A stretch of DNA of 64,000 nt from CAVYUC01 sp963816685 (lineage in GTDB: Bacteria; Bacteroidota; Bacteroidia; Bacteroidales; Prolixibacteraceae): positions 186,001 to 250,000 of the forward strand of contig CAWFMB010000003.1 of NCBI GenBank assembly GCA_963816685.1, given 5' to 3'. Of the stretch, positions 27,779 to 36,571 are shown piece by piece. The translations under genes were made by a program, and so were the position numbers. The notes beneath the pieces are model-generated. The model was not told the DNA's origin. It saw nothing but the letters and a program-made list of their open reading frames with translations, and made no database searches. Every line of letters starts with the position of its first letter. Positions within the stretch are counted from its first letter, which is position 1.

Positions 27779-28852
27779 TTAATTTTTATCCTTCACCCGC
27801 TTGAACCTGAACAGTTTCAACATCCAGTTGGGCAGGGGATGGCTGCCGCGTTTGCGTATATCGAGATACCAGCCCATTTTCTTGAGCAGGGGTATTTTAT
27901 GGGTTTCCACAAATTCAATCAGTGTTCCTTCGGGTGCCTGGATGTATGCGAAATTTCCGGCAGCCTCACCCATATCGAATGAATCAAGATCACGGGCGCT
28001 GTCTACTGTAAACGGGAATCCTTTTTCTTTCACTTTTTCGCGGAGTGAATCAATTCCGTTAACATCGAAACAGAGGTGGATAAAGCCCGGATCGCCCCAA
28101 ATCCGGCCTTCGTATATATTGCGGGGTTCCCTGTCCAAAACCTGCACCAGTTCGATAACAGAACTTCCGAAAAACGGGCTGAAAGCTCCCATTCTTGCAT
28201 CAGTGTGTTTCAATAAAATTCTTCTGAATTTATTTGTTCCCCCGGGTATTGCTTTAAAATCTTCGAATGTTCCGGTTTTATCATAAACAATCTGGTCGTA
28301 TTTTAATATATCCTGGTACACTTTCAGGCTTTCTTCCATATTTTTGACGCCAATAACTGCGCCAAATACACCTCCGCTCACCGATTTTTCCTTTTTCCTG
28401 AAAACCTGATTTTCGTTTTTTAATTCCCACATGTTGCCGTAAATATCCTTCATGTAGAAATGCTCATTTTTTACCGGGTCTTTATCAATTTTACCCAGCA
28501 GGTTCAGATTTGATTCACTGAATTTATTGAATGCAGCAATAATGTTGTGCGTTTTTATCTTGCCGATGTTTATTCCGAGATCGCCCAACCGGATTTCAAA
28601 TTTAGGCGGTTCGGGTTTTTTGCCCTTATGCTGCCAAATCTCAAAACCTCCGCCACCCCGCATGTTCAAAGCTAAAACTGCATGCCTGGGTCTTGGTTGT
28701 CCTGCTGTGTGGGCAAGCATCAATTCAGCTACAGCTTCATCTTCAAACATTCGTATATCCATCGAAAAGTGCTCCCTGTACCATTTCCAGGCTTCCTGCA
28801 CATCTTCAACTCCAACACCCAGTTGCTGTATCCCGTTAATTTTATTCGACAT
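27779..28852 (-). CDS. VOC-superfamily (glyoxalase-like) protein with two domains
   Basis: This 357-residue soluble protein has two vicinal-oxygen-chelate domains: residues about 5-130 (GIQQLGVGVEDVQEAWKWY) and about 155-320 (VFGAVIGVKNMEESLKVY). VOC proteins bind a metal and act as lyases, dioxygenases or isomerases, so the reaction is not predictable here. It lies 17 bp after the SDR gene on the same strand, which suggests a joint function in small-molecule turnover. Confidence 0.82.
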   Translation of the reverse strand: MSNKINGIQQLGVGVEDVQEAWKWYREHFSMDIRMFEDEAVAELMLAHTAGQPRPRHAVLALNMRGGGGFEIWQHKGKKPEPPKFEIRLGDLGINIGKIKTHNIIAAFNKFSESNLNLLGKIDKDPVKNEHFYMKDIYGNMWELKNENQVFRKKEKSVSGGVFGAVIGVKNMEESLKVYQDILKYDQIVYDKTGTFEDFKAIPGGTNKFRRILLKHTDARMGAFSPFFGSSVIELVQVLDREPRNIYEGRIWGDPGFIHLCFDVNGIDSLREKVKEKGFPFTVDSARDLDSFDMGEAAGNFAYIQAPEGTLIEFVETHKIPLLKKMGWYLDIRKRGSHPLPNWMLKLFRFKRVKDKN

Positions 28853-28869
28853 TTTGCTTCTGCTTATTT

Positions 28870-29664
28870 TTAAAGTGGTTTAACTTTTGATGATAAATAA
28901 TAATATAACCAGGGAAAAAATCGTCTGATATGTACCATGATTGTTTCATTTCCTCCAACAAGTATTTCCTTTTTTTTGCGCTTCAGTTTACGAAAAATAA
29001 TTTTTGCGGTTTCATCCGCAGATTTCCCTTTTTGCTGTCCTTCATCCATTTTTCCATGTTCCAAACCATTTTTATTTAAAGCATTTACCGAAATATTTGT
29101 TTGAATTCTTCCTGGAATTATTATTGAAACGCTGATGTTGTTCTTTATGTTTTCGGCCCGCAAACTTTCAAAATAACCATGGAGGGCATGTTTCGAAGCC
29201 GAGTAGGCCGAACGGTAGGGGAAGCCGAATTTTCCAACTATACTGGAGGTTACTGCAATATGGCCGCCGCCGTTTTTTATCATTACCGGCAAAACTGCTT
29301 TTGTAAGTGCCACTGTTCCAAAGAAATTAACTTCAAAAATTTTACGATCCACTTCAAGCGGGGTTTCAGTCACAAACGAGCGCTGGCTTATTCCTCCAAA
29401 ATGATACAGGCAGTCAATTTTGGAAGTTTTTTCCAACACTTTTCCTGCCGCCTTTTCCACAGAATTTATATCTCCCAAATCAAATGGAGCCTGTAAAACA
29501 GTACTTCCGTTTTTTACGCAAATTTCAGATGTTTTTTTTAATGCTTCCAGGTTTCTTCCCGAAAGAATAAGATGAACCCTGTTATTAGATAATTCGATGG
29601 CCAGAGCTTTGCCAATTCCCGATGTAGCCCCGGTAATCCATATGGTCTTTTTCGTGAATTCCAT
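28870..29664 (-). CDS. Classical short-chain dehydrogenase/reductase
   Basis: This 264-residue protein has TGATSGIG at about 11-18 (NAD(P) loop), the NAG-like region YHFGGIS, a serine in VTSSIVGKFG and the catalytic YSASK. It fits DltE/YqjQ-type SDRs with a C-terminal hydrophobic helix (FFPWLYYYLSSKV) that may associate with membrane. It is the first gene of a two-gene unit with the VOC protein. The substrate is unknown. Confidence 0.87.
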   Translation of the reverse strand: MEFTKKTIWITGATSGIGKALAIELSNNRVHLILSGRNLEALKKTSEICVKNGSTVLQAPFDLGDINSVEKAAGKVLEKTSKIDCLYHFGGISQRSFVTETPLEVDRKIFEVNFFGTVALTKAVLPVMIKNGGGHIAVTSSIVGKFGFPYRSAYSASKHALHGYFESLRAENIKNNISVSIIIPGRIQTNISVNALNKNGLEHGKMDEGQQKGKSADETAKIIFRKLKRKKKEILVGGNETIMVHIRRFFPWLYYYLSSKVKPL

Positions 29665-29897
29665 TTATAATCCGGTTTCAGAATCTGCGAAGATAATATA
29701 ATATTCAAATGCTGTAAATTTAATTAATTTGAAATATCAGTATATTCATTGGGATGTACATGGCTCTTTAAAAATTAACTGTTGCTGTTTATGGTGAATT
29801 TGTTTTCTGACTGTCAGTGTGAAGTTTCATCCATTCATGCGGATGCAGAAAGAGGTCATTTTTGTATCGGTTTAAATTTACATTTCATACTTATATG

Positions 29898-29927
29898 TTG
29901 CAAAAGAACTGATATTCGCTAACTTTA
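29898..29927 (+). promoter_or_regulatory. Bacteroidota-type promoter of the NmrA-like gene
   Basis: TTG at 29898-29900 is followed by 19 bases and then TAACTTTA at 29920-29927, a near-consensus TTG-N19-TAnnTTTG pair. It predicts a start of transcription near 29933. This rules out the in-frame TTG at 29932 and supports the ATG at 29962. Confidence 0.65.
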
Positions 29928-29961
29928 GCCTTTGTTCAACATAATTAACCGGACACTGCAA

Positions 29962-30831
29962 ATGAGTAACATATTAATTACAGGGGCAACAGGAAACACA
30001 GGTTTTGAGGTGATTCGGTTTTTAACTGGAAAGAATGCTTCAAATAAGATCTTTGCAGGGGTAAGAAATACAGATAAGGCAAAAATTATATTTAAAGATT
30101 ATCCCGGGATAAATTTTGTGCATTTTGATTTTGAGGATTTTGAAACGTTTGATAATGCACTGAAGGATGTCGACCGGGTTTTTCTTTTGCGTCCACCGCA
30201 CATTTCAAAAATTGAAATCTTTAAAACCCTTATTGAAACAATGAAGAATAATAACATCAAAGAGGTTGTTTTTTTATCAGTGCAGGGTGCAGAAAAAAGC
30301 AAAATCATTCCACACAATAAAATCGAAAGGTTAATAAATGCGTTTGGTTTAGATTTTATCTTTGTTCGCCCTGGCTATTTCATGCAAAACCTGACTACCA
30401 CCTTAGCCGGAGATATTCGTTTTAAACGGGAGATTATACTGCCATCGGGAAATGCAAAATTTAACTGGATTGACGTTGAGAATATTGGAGAGGCTATTGC
30501 TGTATTACTCGACAAATTTGATGATTATAAAAACCAGGCGTTTGAGTTAACCGGATTGGAAAATGAAAATTTTGGTAACGTAACCCGATTGATAAACAAT
30601 GTTATAAGTAAACCTTTACAATACAGAAATGTAAATCCTTTTAGATTTTATTGCATAAAAAAGCGGGAAGGAATGGTTAAGCGTATGATTATCGTAATGA
30701 TTCTGCTTCATTTTTTACCGCGGTTTCAAAAAGAACCACAGATTTCTGATTTCTACGAGCGGTTGACGGGGAAAAAGCCAACTGATTTAAAAACCTTTAT
30801 TGAAAGAGAAAAGAATCATTTGGAGAAATAA
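29962..30831 (+). CDS. NmrA/NAD(P)H-binding atypical SDR
   Basis: This 289-residue protein begins MSNILITGATGNTGFEV, the GxxGxxG loop of NmrA-type or quinone-oxidoreductase-2-like SDRs. FVRPGYFMQNL and the absence of a YxxxK-centred classical site fit this group. It is likely a cytoplasmic NAD(P)H-dependent reductase or redox sensor. The start is set by the promoter placed at 29898-29927. No operon partner follows, because the next stretch is a pseudogene. Confidence 0.83.
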   Translation: MSNILITGATGNTGFEVIRFLTGKNASNKIFAGVRNTDKAKIIFKDYPGINFVHFDFEDFETFDNALKDVDRVFLLRPPHISKIEIFKTLIETMKNNNIKEVVFLSVQGAEKSKIIPHNKIERLINAFGLDFIFVRPGYFMQNLTTTLAGDIRFKREIILPSGNAKFNWIDVENIGEAIAVLLDKFDDYKNQAFELTGLENENFGNVTRLINNVISKPLQYRNVNPFRFYCIKKREGMVKRMIIVMILLHFLPRFQKEPQISDFYERLTGKKPTDLKTFIEREKNHLEK

Positions 30832-30973
30832 AAATCTTTTTAGGTATGGTGGCAGGTTTGGCCAGGTTAAATTCAGGAAGCAGGGATAAAGTCACTGTTA
30901 GCATTTTGTTTATGGCGGAACGGCAAAAATATGTTTATTTTATAATCATTCAACATTTCAGTTAAACCGGAAA

Positions 30974-31232
30974 ATGAGAAAATCAATTCTTCTGTTTTCC
31001 GAATGAAAATCCTGTATATTGTTATCCTAATCCGGTAGAAAAAAAATTGACAGTTACCGGATTAAAAGCACACAAAAAGTCGAGTATTTCAGTTTATAAT
31101 GAATCGGGAAGACTGGTAAAAGTTAAAATTGCATTTTCTCCTCAGGTTCAGTTGGATTTTGAAACTTTTCCTTCAGGAATATATTTTCTGGTTATAAATT
31201 TGGATCAGCCCTTTAAAATTGTAAAGATTTAA
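30974..31232 (+). pseudogene. Collapsed T9SS-exported protein: leader fragment plus sorting domain
   Basis: An ATG at 30974 opens MRKSILLFSE, which looks like the start of a signal peptide, and then hits TGA. In another frame, open from 30978 to 31232, a type A T9SS sorting domain reads YCYPNPVEKKLTVTG, then ISVYNESGRLVKV and FPSGIYFLVIN, ending in KIVKI. Everything between leader and tail is missing, so this seems to be an internally deleted secreted protein. The 140 bases before it hold no gene. Confidence 0.65.
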
Positions 31233-31240
31233 ATGGTGTA

Positions 31241-32698
31241 TCAGCGATTCACTTCAGAATGTTGTTTTTCGGGAAACATTAAGCTGAAAAGTACTGCCAT
31301 TGCAAAGGCCAGCAGGTAACTTGCCAACCGTTCCGAAAAACCTGTAACATCTGCCAGCCAGGTTTTCCAGATAACAGCTGACAGGGTACCGGTAATCAGA
31401 CTGGCAAAAGCGCCTGCCCTTGAAAACCGTTTCCAGAAAACCAGCAAAACAATTGCCGGTCCGAATGAAGCGCCAATTCCACTCCATGCGTAGGATACAA
31501 GCCCGTATACAGTATCTTTCATTGTAATTGCAAGGATAAAACCTACAACACCAACGGCAAGTGTCAGGATTTTATTCAGGAAAAGCAATCGCCTTTCTTC
31601 AGTTTTCTTTCTGGTTAAACGCAGATATAAATCTTCGGTCATTGATGAAGAAACCACCATCAGCTGGGATGAAGCTGTAGACATCATCGCCGATACTGCA
31701 CCCGAAAGCAGGATACCTGCAAGAATTGGGTTCAGCAAGGTCATTACCATGACTGGCAAAATCTTTTCGGCATCGTTGGCAACCAGTGCCGCATTTTCGC
31801 CCAATGCCCCAACCTGCACCAGTTTATAACCAATGAAACCAATCATAAAAGCGCCACCATAAGCAAGTAGCGTCCAGAGAATTGCAAGCCATCGGCTTTG
31901 TTGTATCGCCTTTCTGTTGCGCATGGCCATCATTCTCGTGAGTAATTGTGGCTGTCCGGTGTATCCAAATGCCCAACTCAGCCCGTTGATAACCAACAAT
32001 CCCCCGGTAACCTGTTTAACCGCTCCGATATTAAGGGGGATTGTATAGCTGGCATGTGCAACGGCTTCGGCAAAGTTAATGTTGTAGCTGGCAGCAATTC
32101 CCAAAGCAATAACCGGAAGCACAACACAGGTAAATACCATCAGCACTGCCTGAAATGCATCGGTGGCAACCACGGTTATAAATCCGCCCAGCATGGTATA
32201 AATGGTTACCAGCACCGAACCAATGACCATTCCCCAAAAAGGTTCGATGTTGAATGTATCATTGAATATTTTGCCGGCACCACTAAACTGGGCGGCGATA
32301 TAAAGTACAAAAAAGAAAATGATGATTACCGATGAAAGAAGGCTGAAACTGCGACTGGTTCCTTTAAATGTTCCTGAAAACAAACCTGGAACAGTGAGCG
32401 CTCCTGTTTTTTCAGTGATCCGCTGCAACGGCTCTGAAAGGAAAATCCATAAAAAGAAAATACCTGACACACAACCCAGTGCCACCCAGATTGCTGCCAT
32501 ACCTTCTGCATAGGCATGTCCGGTTAAACCAAGCAACAGCCAGGCAGATTCACCTGTGGCACGTTCAGATAATGCAAGTGATAAACCTGATATCTTTTTT
32601 CCGCCGATTACAAAATCTGTATTCGTTTTTGAACGACGGGCAGAATATGCAACAATTCCGATAAGAACAACTATGTAGGCAATAAAGACAGCAATCAT
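31241..32698 (-). CDS. Sodium:solute symporter (SSS family, PutP-like)
   Basis: This 485-residue protein has about 13 hydrophobic segments. FVIGGKKISGLSLALSERATGESAWLL after the first helix corresponds to the PutP-type substrate and sodium region, and AVSAMMSTASSQLMVVSSSMTEDLY is the conserved SSS helix-8 motif with Ser/Thr sodium ligands. It imports a small solute such as proline or another amino acid with sodium; the exact substrate is uncertain. Monocistronic; its stop lies nine bases from the T9SS pseudogene on the other strand. Confidence 0.87.
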   Translation of the reverse strand: MIAVFIAYIVVLIGIVAYSARRSKTNTDFVIGGKKISGLSLALSERATGESAWLLLGLTGHAYAEGMAAIWVALGCVSGIFFLWIFLSEPLQRITEKTGALTVPGLFSGTFKGTSRSFSLLSSVIIIFFFVLYIAAQFSGAGKIFNDTFNIEPFWGMVIGSVLVTIYTMLGGFITVVATDAFQAVLMVFTCVVLPVIALGIAASYNINFAEAVAHASYTIPLNIGAVKQVTGGLLVINGLSWAFGYTGQPQLLTRMMAMRNRKAIQQSRWLAILWTLLAYGGAFMIGFIGYKLVQVGALGENAALVANDAEKILPVMVMTLLNPILAGILLSGAVSAMMSTASSQLMVVSSSMTEDLYLRLTRKKTEERRLLFLNKILTLAVGVVGFILAITMKDTVYGLVSYAWSGIGASFGPAIVLLVFWKRFSRAGAFASLITGTLSAVIWKTWLADVTGFSERLASYLLAFAMAVLFSLMFPEKQHSEVNR

Positions 32699-32898
32699 TT
32701 GTCTACAGTTTTTTCAGCGTGGTGTTAAAGATAAAAAATTTAAGTTGGTGTGGCGAATTATCATTTGCCGATTTTATGAATGAGAGATTTGGAGATCTCT
32801 TTTATCCGGATGTGGTAAAGTGTTCACTAATTATGATATTTAAGCCTGTTTTAAATTTTTATACAGCTGAAAAGATTTCAGGTTTTTCATTAAATTGA

Positions 32899-32906
32899 TA
32901 GATTTG
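32899..32906 (+). promoter_or_regulatory. -7 box of the esterase/sulfatase operon
   Basis: TAGATTTG fits TAnnTTTG and lies 19 bases before the ATG at 32926. About 19-20 bases further upstream there is TTTC where TTTG is expected, so the -33 part is weak. Confidence 0.5.
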
Positions 32907-32925
32907 TTGAAAATTAACCTGAATC

Positions 32926-33789
32926 ATGAGAAATATTATAATTTATGCAACAGCATTGCTTTGTTTTACTTCGGCGTATGCACAAAAAGGCAAAGTAATC
33001 GAATCTTTGGAATTCGAAAGTAGTTTGTTAAGTTATCCGGTTAAATATTCAATTTATCTGCCGCCGGATTATGATTCTTCTGAAAGAAATTATCCTGTAT
33101 TGTATCTGCTTCATGGTTATTCTGACGATGAAACAGGCTGGATTCAGTTTGGTGAAGCAAACCATATTGCCGATAAAGGAATCGAGGATGGAGAATTTAC
33201 ACCTTGCATTGTTGTAATGCCTGATGGAAAGGTGAGTTGGTATGTAAACAGTTTCGATAAAAAAGATCCATGGGAAAGCATGTTTGTTGACGAATTTATA
33301 CCTTTTATTGAAAATAAATACCGAATCCGAACCAGGAAAGAATTCAGGGCTATAGCCGGTTTATCGATGGGCGGATACGGAGCTTTAACACTTTCAATGC
33401 GGCATACTGATCTTTTTTCGTCGTGTGTAGCCATGAGTTCCGGTACGTTTACCGATGAAGAAATTCTGGCAAACGATCAGTATGATCAATATTTTGGTAA
33501 TATTTACGGACCTCATTCAGGTGATAAAGTAAGTGACCATTGGAAAGCATACAATCCACTGCATTTAATTGAAAATGTAGAACCTGAGAAATTGAAATCC
33601 ATCCGTTTTTACATCGATTGTGGTGATGATGATTTTCTCTACAAGGGAAATTCTGCATTGCATGTAAAAATGCGCGATTTGGGAATACCTCATGAGTACC
33701 GGGTAAGAAATGGGGGCCATGAATGGAGCTACTGGCGGACAGGCCTGCATGATGGACTCATATTTATTTCTGAAAAATTTCACCGTTAA
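32926..33789 (+). CDS. Secreted CE1-like esterase (alpha/beta hydrolase, esterase D fold)
   Basis: This 287-residue protein has a signal peptide ending near SAYAQ (residue 20). YPVLYLLHGYSDDETGW is the oxyanion region, GLSMGGYGAL has nucleophile Ser147, and His265 sits in GGHEWSYW. CE1 members include feruloyl and acetyl-xylan esterases; with sulfatases downstream, this one probably removes acyl groups from a sulfated polysaccharide. It is the first gene of a four-gene operon; the next starts nine bases after its stop. Confidence 0.87.
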   Translation: MRNIIIYATALLCFTSAYAQKGKVIESLEFESSLLSYPVKYSIYLPPDYDSSERNYPVLYLLHGYSDDETGWIQFGEANHIADKGIEDGEFTPCIVVMPDGKVSWYVNSFDKKDPWESMFVDEFIPFIENKYRIRTRKEFRAIAGLSMGGYGALTLSMRHTDLFSSCVAMSSGTFTDEEILANDQYDQYFGNIYGPHSGDKVSDHWKAYNPLHLIENVEPEKLKSIRFYIDCGDDDFLYKGNSALHVKMRDLGIPHEYRVRNGGHEWSYWRTGLHDGLIFISEKFHR

Positions 33790-33798
33790 ATTTTAACT

Positions 33799-35229
33799 AT
33801 GAAAACATTTTTATTCTTCCTTTCTATTTTTGTTTTTATACTGAGTATAGCAAACGGACAACAACAAAAACCAAACGTGCTTTTTATTGCCGTCGATGAT
33901 TTGCGTCCTGAACTTGGTTGTTACGGGGAATCTCAAATTAAGTCACCAAACATAGATAAACTGGCGGAGTCAGGTTTGATGTTTACAAGGTCATATTGTA
34001 ATATTCCGGTTTGTGGTGCTTCCCGTGCAAGTATTTTATCGGGTATACGACCAAACCGGCACAGGTTTGTGGATTATGATGCATGGTTGGATGAACAGGT
34101 TCCGGGAGTGTTGAGTCTGCCGATGCATTTTAAAAACAATGGGTATTACACTGCATCACTGGGTAAAATTTTTCATCATATTACAGATGGAAATGGAAGC
34201 TGGACTGAAACTCCGTGGTTTCCAAAGGGCGACTGGGAAGGATGGCAGGCATACGTACTGCCCGAATCGAAAAAACAAATTAAGCGCAGACCTGATGGTA
34301 ACGGATCGAGCGGGCCTTCGTTTGAATCTCCGGAAGGTCCGGATCATATTTATCCGGATGGAATGATTGCCGAAGAAGCTATTCTGCATTTACGGCAGTT
34401 TGGAAAAATGAATCAACCGTTTTTTCTGGCTGTAGGATTTTTGAAACCGCACCTTCCGTTTAATGCACCCAAAAAATACTGGGATTTGTACGATTATGAT
34501 AAAATAAAACTTCCGGATTACATGAAAAAGCCAAAAGAAGCACCTGATGAATGCATGCACAATTTTGGCGAACTGCGTAATTATACCGACGTGCCTGATC
34601 AGGGGCCGCTGGACGAAGATTTCATGCGAAAGCTGATTCAGGGATATTATGCCTGCGTCAGTTACACAGATGCGCAAATTGGGAAAGTACTCGATGAACT
34701 CGACCGGCTCGGGATGGCAGAAAATACAATAGTAATTCTTTGGGGCGATCATGGATGGCACCTTGGAGAACATGGATTGTGGTGTAAACACTGCAATTTT
34801 GAGAAAGTATTACACACACCGGTTATCATTCGTGCCCCGGGGAAAAAAGAAAACATAAAGTCAGATGCGCTGATTGAATACGTGGATGTTTACCCATCGT
34901 TGTGTGAATTGGCAGGATTAAGCAAACCATATCATCTTCAGGGAAAAAGCTTTGTTCCATTAATGGAAAATCCCGGTTTGCCATGGAAAGATGCCGTTTA
35001 TAGCCGTTGGATTCGGGGTGAAACGATTGTTACCAAAGATCATACATATACGGAATGGTTAAATGATAATTCGGGCGAAGTTACCGCACGTATGTTATAC
35101 GATTTACAGAGCGATCCCGAAGAAACAGTGAATATATCCGATAAAGCAGAAAACCAGCAATTGGTGGAAGAACTTTCAGAAAAACTGAAGAAGCATATTG
35201 CAGAAAGGGATAAAATAACCGTTCCGTAG
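33799..35229 (+). CDS. Exported sulfatase (iduronate-2-sulfatase-like) with CxAxR motif
   Basis: This 476-residue protein has a signal peptide (about 1-20). FIAVDDLRPELGCYG is the metal site typical of iduronate-2-sulfatase-like (S1_7-type) enzymes. The formylglycine motif reads CGASR at 72-76, with Ala where Pro is usual; CxAxR is tolerated in known sulfatases and should still be modified. HGWHLGEHG carries further ligands. It is predicted to remove sulfate from a uronic-acid-like or other sugar in the periplasm. It lies in an operon nine bases after the esterase and one base before the next sulfatase. Confidence 0.88.
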   Translation: MKTFLFFLSIFVFILSIANGQQQKPNVLFIAVDDLRPELGCYGESQIKSPNIDKLAESGLMFTRSYCNIPVCGASRASILSGIRPNRHRFVDYDAWLDEQVPGVLSLPMHFKNNGYYTASLGKIFHHITDGNGSWTETPWFPKGDWEGWQAYVLPESKKQIKRRPDGNGSSGPSFESPEGPDHIYPDGMIAEEAILHLRQFGKMNQPFFLAVGFLKPHLPFNAPKKYWDLYDYDKIKLPDYMKKPKEAPDECMHNFGELRNYTDVPDQGPLDEDFMRKLIQGYYACVSYTDAQIGKVLDELDRLGMAENTIVILWGDHGWHLGEHGLWCKHCNFEKVLHTPVIIRAPGKKENIKSDALIEYVDVYPSLCELAGLSKPYHLQGKSFVPLMENPGLPWKDAVYSRWIRGETIVTKDHTYTEWLNDNSGEVTARMLYDLQSDPEETVNISDKAENQQLVEELSEKLKKHIAERDKITVP

Positions 35230-35230
35230 A

Positions 35231-36571
35231 ATGAATGATTCCAAACATAAAGTTTTAGCCGGATTTTTTGTATTGATCATTCTTACTGGATGTAAAAAAC
35301 CGGAGTACTGTCCGAATATCGTCCTGATTATGGCTGATGACATGGGTTACGAATGTCTTGGCAGTAGCGGGAATATAGAATATAAAACTCCGAATTTAGA
35401 TCGGCTGGCGGAGAATAGTATCCGGTTTATACACTGCTATTCTCAACCGCTTTGCACTCCTTCCCGGGTAAAAATAATGACTGGAAAATATAATTTCAGA
35501 AATTATGAAGATTTTGGATACCTGAACCCAAATCAACAAACTTTTGGAAATTTGTTAAAAGATGCCGGTTACTCTACTTGTATCGCGGGAAAATGGCAGT
35601 TGAACGGGTTGAACCGGAATAATCCGTTTAACCAGGATTTAAATCGCCCGCATCATTTTGGTTTCGATGAATATTGCCTGTGGCAGTTAAACCGCACCCG
35701 TGACGAAGGCGAACGTTTTGCCAATCCGCTGATTACCCAAAACGGACAGGATTTACCCCGAAATTCCAATGCTTACGGACCGCAGGTTTTTGCTGATTAC
35801 GTTTGCAATTTTATCGAAAGAAATGCTGATACAACTTTTTTTGTTTACTACCCGATGGTTCTGGTTCATGAGCCATTCGTACCCACACCCGATTCGCCTG
35901 AATGGAAAAATCCGGCAGACAGGTATACAAAAGATACAGCCTATTTTGCTGACATGATGAATTATACTGATAAGATTGTTGGACAAATTGAAGCCAAATT
36001 GAAAGAAAAGGGAGTGTGGGAGAATACACTGTTTATTTTCACAGCCGATAATGGAACCCATCCAACGGTTATTTCGTCAACTGTATATGGTAATATTCAA
36101 GGCGGAAAAGGGTTGTCGGTAAATACCGGAAACCGGGTGCCACTTGTGGTTTCCTGGCCGGAAAAAATGAAAGCAGGCAAGGAACCGGAAGTACTGGTTT
36201 CATTTGCTGATGTTTTGCCAACACTGTGCGAAGCCGCGGGAGTAAGTTCTGATAAATACACTTCCGACGGGAAAAGTTTTTTGTCACTGGTAAAAGGAAC
36301 TCAATCAAAAATTCAGGATGAAATTTTTATACATTATTCGCCAAGATGGGGAAATTTTAAGCACAATCGATGGGTAATGAACGGAACCTACAAGTTATAC
36401 CACGACGGACGGTTCTACAATACAAGACACGATCCTTTGGAAAAAAACGGACTTGAAAACCTGTCGGATGAAGAATTGAAAGTAAAAAACAAATTTCAGC
36501 AAATTTTAAACGATAAAGAAGCTGAAGTTCCGTTTGCATTGAACGATACCATTTTTAAAGTTAACTATTGA
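35231..36571 (+). CDS. Sulfatase lipoprotein (S1 family)
   Basis: This 446-residue protein has a lipobox ending at Cys21 (ILTGC). IMADDMGYECLG is the metal-binding start, CTPSR at 75-79 carries the formylglycine Cys75, and GKWQLNG and FTADNGTHP complete the site. It differs from its operon partner by being lipidated and by an orthodox CxPxR motif, so the two enzymes probably attack different sulfate positions. Its start is one base after the upstream stop, and its stop overlaps the TTG start of the next gene by four bases, so translation is likely coupled. Confidence 0.88.
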   Translation: MNDSKHKVLAGFFVLIILTGCKKPEYCPNIVLIMADDMGYECLGSSGNIEYKTPNLDRLAENSIRFIHCYSQPLCTPSRVKIMTGKYNFRNYEDFGYLNPNQQTFGNLLKDAGYSTCIAGKWQLNGLNRNNPFNQDLNRPHHFGFDEYCLWQLNRTRDEGERFANPLITQNGQDLPRNSNAYGPQVFADYVCNFIERNADTTFFVYYPMVLVHEPFVPTPDSPEWKNPADRYTKDTAYFADMMNYTDKIVGQIEAKLKEKGVWENTLFIFTADNGTHPTVISSTVYGNIQGGKGLSVNTGNRVPLVVSWPEKMKAGKEPEVLVSFADVLPTLCEAAGVSSDKYTSDGKSFLSLVKGTQSKIQDEIFIHYSPRWGNFKHNRWVMNGTYKLYHDGRFYNTRHDPLEKNGLENLSDEELKVKNKFQQILNDKEAEVPFALNDTIFKVNY

